Below are positions 1 to 12,013 of a stretch of 64,000 nucleotides of DNA, in pieces. The number at the start of each line of letters is the position of its first letter. The stretch's first letter is position 1. Origin of the DNA: Ziziphus jujuba (taxonomy: Eukaryota; Streptophyta; Magnoliopsida; Rosales; Rhamnaceae); NCBI RefSeq assembly GCF_031755915.1, contig NC_083383.1:24406501-24470500 (forward strand), read 5' to 3'. The notes beneath the pieces are model-generated. The model saw only the letters and a program-made list of their open reading frames with translations. It had not been told where the DNA came from and searched no databases. The translations under genes and the position numbers were made by a program.

Positions 1-100
1 AAAAAATTTTGGAATTAATTTTCAGTGCCCACGGCCACACATGTAAAATCAAAATGGCAAAATTTAAGTGCAAACATAGGCATATTATTAAAACTATCTC

Positions 101-192
101 CATTGGTGGGATGCTTGCTCAATGGCAACTTTTTGCTCACAATAACTTGCCTATGTTACATTGGTGGGATGCTTGCTCAATGGCAACTTTTT
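101..192 (+). repeat. Two direct copies of a 34-bp unit, period 58
   Basis: The unit beginning CATTGGTGGGATGCTTGCTC occurs at 101-134 and again at 159-192 with no difference seen, separated by 24 bp of other sequence. An open frame runs across it, but its protein is just the repeat translated and resembles nothing known. The rest of 1-480 is AT-rich and shows no recognisable gene. It may be the 5' part of the copia element that follows, but no LTR could be delimited. Confidence 0.75.
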
Positions 193-479
193 TAATTTAC
201 CATTTACCCACCAAAGTTTTACAAAATAAATCTCCATTAAATAAATTATTTTAGAAAACTTTTGATTTTAATTTTCTCAAATGCTTTGGATGTGAATGTG
301 TTCCATTTTTAAGACCTTACAATTCTAGAAAATTATCTTATCACTTTGAGATATGTGTTTTCTTGGGTTACAATTTAATTCATAAAAGCTACAAATGTAA
401 ACGTTTACTCTTGGTAGAATTTTTATTAGTTCTAATGTGGTCTTTAATGAGTATTTCTTTCCCTTTTAGAAATTACAAA

Positions 480-2460
480 GTACCACTTCAACATCAGATA
501 ATATTAATTCTAATAATAATCTTATTAATCCTTTGTTGCAATTTGTTCCAACTTTTTCTACAAGTTCTCATTCAACTTTTTCTCAAGGCTCTTCTAGTAG
601 GACTTTTCCATCTGCTCTGAATCAAACACTCGATAAGCTTAAATTGAACACTAATATTTTATTTTAGTCTGGCACTCCATAAGGATCCAACTTCTTGAAG
701 ACTTTACCATTCGAAGTTCTCCACAACAAGATCATTGGGCACCCTCACTTGGAATTTTGCGACGTTGTTCTACCATTCATATGCAATGGTCGGTTGTTCC
801 ACCTTCTTCTACTGACCCAACTTCTTCTCCAGCTATTGATCTTAATGTTGACTTACCACCTGTGAGATCTTAATCTGTTCATCTCATGGTTATGCGATCT
901 ACAGTGGGTATCTTCAAAACGAAAACTTTTGTCTGTGCATCCAATTATGAACATGACCATATGGAACAAGTTTCTGTCAAGTAGGCCCTCTAACATGTCA
1001 AGTGGAACCAAGCTATGGAGGATGAGTTGACTACTCTCTCTAACAACTAGAAGTGAGAATTAGATTCATTTTTGCCAATTATGAATATACTTGGCAATCA
1101 GTGGGTGTTTAAGTTAAAGAAAAATCAGATGACTTTGTTAATCAATACAAGGCATGCTTATTTGCTAAGGGATTTCATCAAACTCTTGGTATTGACTTCA
1201 AAGATACCTTCAATCTTTAGATAAGCCTTCCACCATTTGGTTAGTATTATTTATTGCTATTTCTAGTAATTGGCTACTCCATCAGATTGACATTAACAAT
1301 GCTTTTCTGGACGAGAAATTTTTTTAGATTGTTTACATGGCTCAACCCAAAGGGTTCATCGGCCTATCTTTACCCACTCATGTCTACAAGTTTCACAAGC
1401 CCTTATATGGACTTAAACAGGCCTTTCAGGTCTGGTATGATAGACTTCGGTCTACACTGTGTAATTGAAGTTTTCAAAGGGCAATTGGATTCATCTCTTG
1501 TTATGCTTACTATTCAATTAGATGTCTTATGGGTTTTAGTTTATGTCGATGATATTGTTATCACTAGCTCCAATCATGCTCTTATTCATAAGTTTATCAA
1601 GAAGTTGAATGTGGAATTTTCATTAAGAGATCTTGGTAATCTCTTTTTCTTCCCCAACATAGAAATGTTTCATGATGCAATTGGCCTATATCTTTGCCAA
1701 ACCAAATATATCATAAAGCTACTTGACCGTGTAGATATGCTAAAATGTCACACCAGCCCTACACCAGCTACTACTTCCACTTAACCTAGTGCCACATTAG
1801 GTTCTTCATTTACTAATACCTTTCTTTCAGAAGTACAATTGGTACCTTATAATATACATTGATCACTCAATCTGAACTCAGCTTTATTGTCAACATGTAG
1901 AGTTAATTCATGCAACACCCAACTGAAGTCCATCGGTTAGCTTGTAAGTGAATATTGAGATATCTAAAGGGTACTCTTCATATGGGTCTTCACATCAAAT
2001 CCTCCATCTCCACTAATTTTTCTAGTCTAGCTTTATTGATGTCGACTAGGCATCGAGCATTGATGATAGATGCTCTAAAGGAGGTTATTGTATCTATTTT
2101 GGTGACAACCTCATCTCCTGGTCATTCAAGAAACAAACTATTATTGCAAGGTCTAGTACAAAATCTAAGTATCGAGCTCTTGCCAATGGCATTGCAAAAC
2201 CAATGTGGATTCAAGAGTCATTGCATGAGATGGGCATTCCTATTAGTGGTCTACCAATAATGTGGTGTGATAATATGAGTGCTGGTAGCCTTGCCACCAA
2301 TCCTATATTTCAACAGTGGACGAAGCATATTGTGGTAGATATTCATTTTGTGAGAGATCGTGTTGTCTCTAAGAAGTTGGATGATCATTATGTTCCGAGT
2401 GAATATCAGGTTGCTGACATTCTTACAAAGGCTTTATCAAGTCATTAGTTTTTGGTCCAA
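480..2460 (+). pseudogene. Decayed Ty1/copia pol (integrase end, RT, RNase H)
   Basis: This is a broken pol reading + strand through several frames. From about 860 there is the linker region that precedes copia RT (a degraded match to the usual HPMVTRS...GIFKPKT block), then the start of RT around 1000-1230 with in-frame stops. An open piece at 1254-1784 carries the RT catalytic motif YVDDIVIT and the downstream SLRDLGNL block. RNase H is at 2203-2448 with WCDNMSAGSLATNP, TKHIVVDIHFVRD and the C-terminal VADILTKAL typical of copia. The element is dead: frameshifts and stops separate every block. Its gag and most of the integrase are missing or unrecognisable. Confidence 0.85.
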
Positions 2461-2494
2461 AGCAACAAACTAAATTTACATTAAATACAGTCCA

Positions 2495-2506
2495 GTTTGA
2501 GGGGGA
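2495..2506 (+). other. Polypurine tract of the copia element
   Basis: The purine-rich run TTTGAGGGGGA lies 46 bp after the RNase H stop codon. It directly precedes the presumed 3' LTR, as expected for the plus-strand priming site of a copia element. Confidence 0.7.
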
Positions 2507-2754
2507 TACTAGGGATATACAATAGAATCTTAGTTAGTTGTGATAACATTGAGGGATGTGTAGAAGATTTTTGTTAGGAGATAAAGACTTATCTCAACGT
2601 GTGTATACCGGCTTAATAATGTGTGATGGCCTTAGTGATTAGTTTCTTAGACCTTATCTCATTATTCCATAGGCTGTGTAAATATCAGCTTATACTATAA
2701 CAAAAATTATCCTTCCGGTATATACTCTCTATTAAATCTTTCAGCCTCTTCACA
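2507..2754 (+). repeat. Probable 3' LTR of the copia element
   Basis: The segment starts TACTAGGGATATAC just after the polypurine tract; the usual TGTTAGGG start seems mutated. It ends near TTCACA, about 248 bp on. The boundaries rest on position and on the copia-like start and end only, because no second LTR copy was found for comparison. It is followed by AT-rich sequence with a TTR-type microsatellite. Confidence 0.5.
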
Positions 2755-2837
2755 AGTAATTTATGTTTTGTAATTAATTTTTCAATTAACTTTATATACA
2801 TTTTATGATATTTTATATTTATTATTTTCAATTACAT

Positions 2838-2895
2838 TGATTATTATTATTATTGTTGTTGTTGCTGCTGCTGTTGCTGTTGTTATTATTTTGTA
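2838..2895 (+). repeat. Compound trinucleotide microsatellite (TTA/TTG/CTG)
   Basis: Successive ATT, GTT and GCT units merge into one another in a run of about 58 bp. Confidence 0.8.
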
Positions 2896-3658
2896 ATTCA
2901 GGGTGTGCTTTGTAAACTTACATTTGATACAATTGAAAATATAGTGACAAAAATTGTGATGGTTTCTTCAAGCAGCAGTAATGACATATACCATAAAATG
3001 CAATCGAGGAAGGAAAGTGTCCTCTAGCACAATTATTATTTCTTGCATTTGACATTGTTTATAATAAGTAGTTGGGTCATTTTGTGCTTGGCCATTGTAG
3101 CTAGTTGTTTTGCCTAAGGATGAGGTAATAAATAATTGGGATAATATCACTTACACCCTCACCCTCTGAGGTTTACTTCTACTTCAAGTTAGACCTATAA
3201 GTTTCAAACATTTTAAAAATAACCTTTATTATTAGCAACTTTTTGTTAAATTTAACCCCAAAAAAAAAAGAAGGTAAAATGGTAATTGAGTATTCATACG
3301 AATTTGAAAAACCTGATATTTTGACTGATATGCATTGAAATTGTGTAAAATAATAATATAATAATAAAAATAGAAAAAAAAAATCTAGCTTTTTTTTTGG
3401 CAGAAAAAAATAATCTATCTTATTCTTAAGTAAATAGATAATTATTACCTCTTTTAAAACGAAAATGAAAAAAAATAAAATTGTAAACATTTATAAACCG
3501 ATTTTCTTCATCTTCGCCTATCATTTGCTGGGCATATCTTCTTCTTCAAGTGGTCTTGTCGTAGAGAGAAGAATGCAGAGATTGAGCTACACTGCATTTA
3601 TACCCGCAAAGACCTACTTCAAAGTTTCACTCCCTTCTTCTTTCTCTTAAAGAAAAAA

Positions 3659-3695
<37 letters not shown>

Positions 3696-5430
3696 GGGCA
3701 GATTCTTTCTTCTTCTCTTCTTGTTTGCTGGTTTTTTAATTTTATTTTATTTATTCATTTATTTTTGCTCTTTTGCTTTTTTTTTCTTTGTTCCTGGTTT
3801 TATTTGCTGAATTTTATTTGTGGGCTTTCTTCTTCTTCTTCGATCTACTACTTTTTCTCTATATAAAGGTGATAATCTTATTCCCAAGACTTGTGGATAA
3901 TTTTGAGTGGCAATCGCTACAAGATTTGCAACTATGTTTTTTTGTTTGTTTGTAAAGGATTTACAGCTATGTTTGTAATCAAGGAGTAGGTCCAAAATTT
4001 TTTTAATTTTTTAATCTTCTTCTGCCTTTTGATCTACAACGAAGGAATGAAAATTCTTTAAAAAAATAAATTAAATAAATTAAATAAATTAAATTGAAAA
4101 CTAGAAACCTAAATAAAATGAAGAACATAGAGTTTTATTTGTGGGTTTCTTCATCTTTAATGCAATCTTTTCTCTATAAGGGTTATCTCGATATGAGAGT
4201 TTTATTTGGCTTTAATTTTTTTTCTTCTGCCTTTTGATCTACAATGAGGAAAATGCGTTTTGATATCCCCATTTTTTCTTAGCAATCAAATTTTTAATTC
4301 CATATTTTGTTCGTATATAATATTCATATTATATAATATGTAATATATCGAATTTGTTTTTTTAGCAATCCAATTTTTTATTCCATAGATTTACCAACGG
4401 AACCTACAAATCTTTTTTTTTTTTGGTTTTTTTTTTTTTTTTGTTAACGTTCATATAATCTATATATATATATATATAGATAGATAGATGTTGTTCAAAA
4501 ATTGAAGCTTCATCGGAAAAAATAACTGGATATTAGTAATTTAATTATTTTTCTTTGGAAAATATTTTTTAAATAGAATTTAAATGCTTCCAAACTATTG
4601 TTTTGAATTATTATTCAAAAATATTATTTTATTATTGTCCAAAAAATTTGAATGATATTATTTATATTTTAAATATTATCTTGTTATTACAAATTATTGT
4701 GTCACTAATTCAGTTGCTTTGGTGGACTGATTTATTGTAAAAGAAAAAATAATTAAACTATAAATAATTTTAGTGTTTAGTTGTTGAAAACATGTGAAAT
4801 TATATTTTTCAAAATTGATTGTCAAATTAATACGCGGCATGGTAAAACTTATTGTAAGAACATTTCTTATTATTTGTTTTCTTTTTTGTTGGAGAAAATT
4901 ATTATTTTTATTAGTAAAGTAATAAATTAAACTTATATATTATATTTTTAAAATAAAAATTATTTATTTCATATATTAAAGGTTAACATATGTTTTTTTA
5001 AGAAAATATAATAGATCAAATTTAAAATTTCTAAATAAAAAGATGTATAATAGAAGTGAAAATATATGTGTAAATGTTTATGAAACATTAGTACATATTA
5101 ATAATTATAAAACAAATTGTAAATGGAATAAATTGAAAAAATGATTTTTATTGTAAGAGCACTTAGCTCAATTTATCATGTCATATAGGAAAAAGAAATA
5201 ATTTTTAGATGCAAGTTAACTTTTAGGAGGTATTTTTGAAAATTTTCAAACTTCTATATATGATTTGAAATAGATATAAATATTAAAGAATTTTAAGTGA
5301 AATTAACTTTAAATAATTTAATATAATTCAAGAGGCATATGGGCCAATTAGCCTTAAGGTAATAGTGGTGAAGTGTATTTAGGTAATAGATTCTGGGATC
5401 CAAAAGTAATGTTCCCAATGCACGTAGCTG
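2896..5430. other. AT-rich intergenic region without a recognised gene
   Basis: No protein family was recognised in any frame. It holds an (AT)n run at 3660-3692, another with GATA units near 4461-4487, several poly-T runs, and a loose duplication: CTTCTGCCTTTTGATCTACA occurs near 4017 and again near 4223. Short open frames here are AT-rich noise. Confidence 0.6.
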
Positions 5431-5446
5431 CTTAGATAGTGTTTGA

Positions 5447-5540
5447 CACGTGCGAGTTTAACGTGTTTCAGTTTAGTAGTAGTGTGAAATGTGGAACCCT
5501 TCTAGGGTAGGCTCTAAGAGCCAAAGGGATTTGCCACGTG
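5447..5540 (+). promoter_or_regulatory. Two G-box (CACGTG) elements upstream of the kinase gene
   Basis: CACGTG occurs at 5447-5452 (ACACGTGC) and at 5535-5540 inside GCCACGTGGA, the second in the context favoured by bZIP/bHLH factors. A TATATAAG box lies at 5741-5748. The spacing fits a promoter reading towards the kinase at 6540, with transcription starting near 5775 and a 5' leader of about 760 nt that may contain an intron. The sites are seen; their activity and regulators are inferred. Confidence 0.5.
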
Positions 5541-6539
5541 GATTCAAAAAAGAAACCTGCATGCGTATCTTTTAATATTAGAACGTCGAGATATAGAGAG
5601 AGAGAAGCAAAGCAAAGAAAATGCTATAAGCATGGCTGCTTTGGAAAACAATTTGTTTTCTCTCTGTTTCTTCGTTTGTTCGTTTTGTTGTTAGTTTTTA
5701 ATATGTAAGATTGTTATGTCTCTCTGACATTTTAACATATTATATAAGTCAGAAAGAAACAAGAGGTATGATGGTACTAGATTAGGTGGAGAAAAACAGA
5801 ATGACTTGGTGAGTTTTTCTCCTCTCTGTCAAATCCCAAAATCCTTCGGTTCATCGCCATTTTAGGACCTCCTTCATTACCCAAAAATCTCTCTCTTACT
5901 CCATCTACCCTCCAAATCACCACACTTTTCCATACCCTTTTGGATTTTTTCATTTCTATTTTCTTTTGCTTTTCTTTCATTTTTCCATTATTGTCCTTTT
6001 CATTCTTCAATCTCCAGTCTTTAATCTCTTTACGAACAAAGAAAAAGATTTCAATTTAGAATCCATAAGGGAAATATAAAAATTTCTTTGTTTTGTGATT
6101 CTGCTCTGGGTTTTTTAGCGTTTTCTGCACTGTTCTTTTTCATCTTTTTCTATCCTGATTTTATCTGCAAAACCCACAAACCTTTTGTTCCTATTATGGT
6201 GTATTGTGTATTGATTTAGCCAATTGGTCCAAATTTTGGAGTCTCAGAATACCGAGGCGATAAAGTTGAAGATTTTTGCTTACACTTTGTTAAATTCATA
6301 TTTTTGAAGAATTTGAAAAACGCAGATAGAGATATTGAAGGTATATGGTTAGCCGAGAAGGGAAACTCAAAAAGGGTTTCCCAGGAAAATCCAGGGCTAC
6401 CCATATGCTAAATTGTAATAATAAAATTTGTAAAAAGAGCTAATTATTATTGTTTTTGGCTAGAGTTTTGGGGGTCTTTTCTTTTTTTTTTTTTTGGTTC
6501 TTTTTTTTTTTTTTTCCCCTTCTATTTGAGGTTTAGAAC

Positions 6540-9500
6540 ATGGGCTGCATTTGTTCCAAAGGAGCCTCAGAAGTTGATGCAGATGATGACTATGAGGAAG
6601 GAAAGGAATTGAACAAGGCTTCGGTTCAATTGGTTGCCCCTGTTCCTTCAAAGAGAGAAAATTTAGTAATAGAGATTGGTGGTAAAAATATTGATGGATC
6701 AGTTGGAAGTGAATCTACGAAACATCATGGAGGGTCTGTCCACAAAAAACCGAATGACGAAGATAGTAGAATGCTACAAAATGAAATACCTGCAAATTCT
6801 CATCACCAAAGATGGGCAACAATGGATTTGGAAACCAGTGGAAGAAGAGCAGAGATGTCTAGGATAGCTAGCATTCCTAATGGTGTTGAAGGGGAACAAA
6901 ATGCAGCAGGGTGGCCCTCATGGTTAACTTCGGTTGCAGCCGATGCAATCGAAGGGTGGTTGCCTCGACAGGCAGACTCTTTTGAGAAATTAGACAAAGT
7001 TAGTCTCCAATTTTTTACATTCTTTACTTGTTTTATTTGGTTCATTTATCTTTTAACCATATGTGTTATGTAGTGTTGCAAACCTGTTTTTGCACAATTT
7101 ATTAGATATGCATGTTGCTAAGTAGATTTCATTTTCATCTTATAACTTAGAGTGAAGTAGCTATTAATTTTTTGCTATTTTTCAATCATCAAGCATGTTT
7201 TTTTTAGAATTTTTTTCTTTTTCTTTTTCTTTTTAAACCATCAAAGTGCTTAAATTTCTTCTTATGAATGAGATGCACCATATGCAGATTGGACAAGGAA
7301 CTTACAGCAGTGTATATAAGGCTCGTGACCTTGAAACCGGTAAAATTGTTGCTTTGAAAAAAGTTCGATTCGTAAATAGGGATCCTGAAAGTGTACGTTT
7401 TATGGCTAGAGAAATCCATATCTTGCGTAGACTTGATCATCGTAATGTTATGAAGCTTGAGGGTATAGTCACTTCAAGAATGTCATGCAGTTTATACCTC
7501 GTTTTCGAATACATGGAACACGATCTTTCAGGTCTAGCAGCTCGTGGCATCAAGTTTACTGAACCTCAGGTACCTTCTCCTCACACAAATTTGAGAAAAA
7601 TCCAAGGAAAGAACCAGCAGTCTCATTTTTTCAGTCAATTTCAAAAGTTTTTGATTTGTGTATAGCTTGTTTCTAAATTGTGTTTATGTACACCTCGTTT
7701 CTACCAGAAAATGGAAAACCTTTTTTCCTCTTTGTTATCTAAGTTAAATAGAAGTTGCAACGAAGTTCATCTAAGCAACAATTTATGTGATGGAATTACA
7801 GATAAAGTGCTATATGCAACAATTGCTTTGTGGACTTGAACATTGTCATAGTCGTGGTGTCCTGCATCGAGACATCAAGGGTTCAAATCTTTTGATTGAC
7901 AATAATGGAGTTCTTAAGATTGGTGACTTTGGTCTGGCAACTTCGTATGGTCAAAATGAACTGATGACTAGTCGTGTGGTAACGCTGTGGTATAGGGCAC
8001 CTGAGCTCTTGCTAGGTGCTACAAAATATGGACCTGCTATAGATCTGTGGAGCAGTGGTTGCATCCTTGCAGAATTGTTCGCTGGGAAGCCTATTATGCC
8101 TGGAAGAACAGAGGTACTTTCATTTATTTTTGTAATAAGATTGCATCAGTCTACTACATTCCTAATAATAACGAAATTTAGTTTTCTAAGTTAATTCATT
8201 TTGGTCTGTTTCATGTGCTCATCTTGTATCTTAAAAAAACATTCTTTCATGACAGAGGCCAATTTTGAGTGTAGTTAAATGCCTACTACAAATGCAGTGC
8301 TTACATCTCCTGTTTATGCATTTTGAAATAAAGAAACGAAAAGAAAGATATACAATTTGTTGCATGGATGTACATAAATTTTGAAATGAGATCCAATATC
8401 GGGACAGAAATTTGGGCATGTGTGCCACAATAGTTTATTGGAAAAATTCAAACACAAGACCAGCTAAATAAATAGGCTATAGTACTATGTTTGAAACAAT
8501 TTTTTGGCCTTTACATATTGAGAACAATTAATTAATAGAAATGAAATTATCAGGATTCAATCACAATACTCTACAAACAATTGAGTTACACATCAACCAA
8601 AAGCTATTATAGTTTTATTTTACTTGTAAAATAGTATAATATTTCCTCTTTCAAAGTAAAAGGTTCAACCGGTTTGCTCTGGGTTTTTGTTTTTTGTTTT
8701 TTAAGTGATATATTGTAATTTTTTAACTTTCAGGTGGAGCAAACGCACAAAATTTTCAAGCTTTGTGGTTCACCATCTGAGGACTTCTGGGAGACAACAA
8801 AATTACCACACTCAACCAGCTTCAGACCACAGCAGTCTTACACACGTCGTCTTGCTGATATGTTCAAAGACATCCCTCCTCCTGCTTTAGCTCTTATTGA
8901 TAAACTCCTTTCGATGAAACCAGATGATCGGGGATCAGCTGAATCTGCTCTTGGAAGTGAGGTGAACTTGAGTTTCTATTTTTGTATCTCCGTCATTGAT
9001 ATACAATTGAAATTATGAAGGTGGATTGCCCAACTAGTGAAATTAAGTCTAATGCCAATTCAAACAATATTTTGGCCAAATTCTTCATTTCTATAGATCG
9101 CTAAAATGCTGACAGTTTTTTCAACAGGCCTACAAAAGCAAAGATGCCTCAATCAGAAAATGGAAGTTATATCAGTTTCTATTGAAAATTTAACTAATAA
9201 GTCGTAACGTTATAGATTGTGAATTCTCTAACATATCCTTATATTTTGATTGTGGACATGAGGATAAACTTCCTTCTATATTTTCTATATTTTATCGGTC
9301 ATATTTGAAATATTCACTAGTTATGCAGCATCTATCTTACAATAAAATAAATACACGGATTGTGTGTTTTGCATTGTGAGTAAAGGACGTGACATAGAGT
9401 CAGCTACTTCCCGGTCCCAAATTTGGCATCGTGGACAAAATATTTAAAATAGAATGAAGCTAATGACAAGATGATAGTGCATTTAACTGTTTATTGTCGT

Positions 9501-11169
9501 TTGAGATAATTTAATGACCTTGTGCATGACAATGTTGCATATGCTAATTTTGTAATTCTAATTGTTATTTTTTAGTTCTTCACAACCATACCCCTCCCTT
9601 GTGAGCCATCGAGTTTGCCGAAATATCCTCCAAGCAAGGAGTTCAATGCCAAGCTTCGGGGAGAAGAAGCAAGAAGGTAATGCTTTTTATATTTACCTCT
9701 CTGACTCTCTTTGATGTTACATATTGAATAGGAGTGAACATTACTCAGTTCATTCTTATTGTTACTTTTAGTTTTGGAAATAGTGTTTGTTCTTACATAT
9801 GTCTATTAGGAGCTCATGCAGTGCTGCATGCTTCTTCAGCATATGTAAATCCTTATGCTAATTCATAAATATTAAATAGGGTAATTTGGAGTAAATCTCT
9901 AGTTAAATAATGTATAGCGAAGTGTCTCAAAATTATAGTTGAGTATCGTTCTAAAGAAGTGAAAAACACATGACAGATTTCGGACAATTTGAGAAAAAAG
10001 GTCAAGGTTGGTTTTTTCAGGACGGCATTGATTATGCATATAGATACGACAAAAAATATAATGATATATGTCTTGAAGCTTTTGTTAGGCAAGATAGCAA
10101 TTTTTATTTTTTATTTATTTATTTTTTTTGCTTGCTTGCTATTCTGGGTGATTCCATTTGGGGACATGTCAATCCTGAGTGGAAGCCTCAATAAATTATC
10201 TACATCCCTCGAATCTTTGATGTTCATGTACCTTATACAAAATTTCCAGAAGAGGAGTACAATCATTCTCTGCAAGGCATTTATGTTCATGCACCCTCTT
10301 TCTTTCAGGCGAAGAGCGGAGACTGTAAAAGGACGAGGTCCTGAATCTGTTAGAAGAGGTTCACGTGATAATAATGCGGCGCCAACACCAGAATTCGATA
10401 GTCAAGTAGATGTTTCTTTGCAGGTAAAAATTATTGCTTGAGAAAACATGGCTACCTATTAATTATTACACTATAAGGTCAAAACCTTATTTCTTGTGAA
10501 TTGTGATTAACATAAACATTGCAGGAACAGTCAAATGCTAAAACCTCCAGACATAAGTATGTTCACCAGGAGGGTGTTGAATTGGGCTTTCTGATAGAAC
10601 CACCAAGAGTAGCTAGGCCAAACGGTTATTCTCACTCTAGTTCAATGGTACACCCTGTTGCTGAGGCATCAACACGTAGCAAGACGGGAAGCTTTACAAG
10701 AAATAAGCCAGAGCTAAGTACTCAAAGCTCTCATTTGCATCAAGCACAAACAGGCTCATCAAACTCTAATATTACAAGGGGTGAAACATTGCGCAACAAA
10801 GAATCTAGAATGGTAAAAAATCTACCAACTCTCTCTACTTTGTTTGCTTAAGCTTTTGACTATTATGAAAGTTAAATTTGTGAATGTGAACAATATTCTT
10901 TCGCCTAGAGCTATCAAATAGTGAAAAATTCTCTACTTCGAGTAATATACTCTATTGGCTATCTTCTTTAATGAACCATACTTTCTTTTTTGTGATTTTA
11001 GGAATATGTATCAAAGAAGAATAGAATCAACTACTCTGGACCATTGGTGCCTCTGGGAGGTAATCTTGAAGACATGCTCAAAGAGCATGAAAGACAAATC
11101 CAGCAGGCTGTACGCAAAGCACGTCTCGACAAAGCTCGAACTAATAAAAACATGGACAATTTCATTTGA
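6540..11169 (+). CDS. CDK-related Ser/Thr protein kinase, myristoylated IBS1/At1g57700-type, 8 exons
   Basis: Coding exons are 6540-6998, 7288-7569, 7802-8113, 8734-8961, 9576-9676, 10309-10423, 10525-10812 and 11002-11169. They join in frame with GT-AG introns to 650 residues. The start MGCICSKG is a strong N-myristoylation and probable palmitoylation signal, pointing to membrane attachment. A low-complexity N-terminal region ends in the conserved GWPSWL...DSFEKL block. The kinase domain begins at residue 154: glycine loop IGQGTYSSVY, ATP-binding Lys177 (VALKK), HRD at 269-271, DFG at 289-291, and an activation segment ending WYRAPE. The CDK C-helix signature is replaced by PESVRFMARE, as in plant CDK-related kinases. 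The C-terminal block SGPLVP...DMLKEHERQI is the subfamily hallmark. The Arabidopsis relative IBS1 acts in BABA-primed defence; this gene's own role is inferred only at family level. It appears intact, and the neighbours are transposons. Confidence 0.93.
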
Positions 11170-12013
11170 AGAGATATGATGAACAAAATCCTTTACTATA
11201 GAAATTTTGCTGCCTTTGTGAATAACTCATACTTATCTTAACAGGGCGGTTTTGCTCACAAAGCATTGAACACCATCGGGAAATTTCTTTGCCTCCGAAT
11301 GTCATAACAAGGAAAGATATGTTACTTGGAGGCATAACCGAAATTGAGGTGGTCATGTATTTGAAAATGAGAACTATCAAGTGAAGTTATATTGGATTTA
11401 CTTTTTTCAAGTAAAATTACTCCAGAATTATTGATAACTCTAAAGTTGTTTGTGGGCATTTCCTTGGTCACTTGAAACATTATTGGTGGGAAATTTGATT
11501 TGTACAGGGGATGGAGTTGTTGATATGCATATACATTGTAAAATCTTGATTTCCTTCAAATTGGTATCACTCTTTTAGGGATCGTTCTAGTTCATCAATG
11601 ATAGATTTCCTAACTTTAACCCAAAAAAAAAAAAAAAAATGATAGATTTACTAAGTTACAAAAATAATTTATAACTGAGAGTTGGCTTAAGTAAAATTTC
11701 TCTATCCTTCTCAATTAGCCTTCTGGGTGTCAGACAACTGACATCTAAGATCCTGTCCTCTATATCAGGAATTCTACGGTGATTTCATCAGTATTTTCTT
11801 AACTATAGATTGAATTTTTCAATATAAGACCCAAAACTTACAACTAAAACAAAATATCTAACTTATTTATTCGAAGAAGGGGGAAAAAAAAATGAAACAA
11901 AACACAATGAACATAAAAAAGAAAAACAAGATCTACCAATTTGTCAAGTCACTGAACTTTCTGTAAATTAGTTCCACATATTTTCCTTGATTACATGCTT
12001 GCTTAGTGATTAA
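11170..12013. other. 3' end of kinase transcript and intergenic spacer
   Basis: This follows the kinase stop codon. A possible 3'-UTR acceptor (TTAACAG) occurs near 11240, so the 3' UTR may be spliced. A poly-A run is near 11623-11639. No further gene is recognised before the transposon that starts at 12014. Confidence 0.4.

Noticed and set aside
7246..7287. Kinase reading frame extended upstream of exon 2 with its own ATG
   Set aside because: The frame runs back through a T-rich intron. The CAG acceptor at 7285-7287 joins exactly to exon 1 in phase 0, and family members have the exon 1 sequence.
9970..10194. 74-codon frame inside the kinase gene
   Set aside because: It lies in intron 5 between well-defined splice sites and has no family resemblance.
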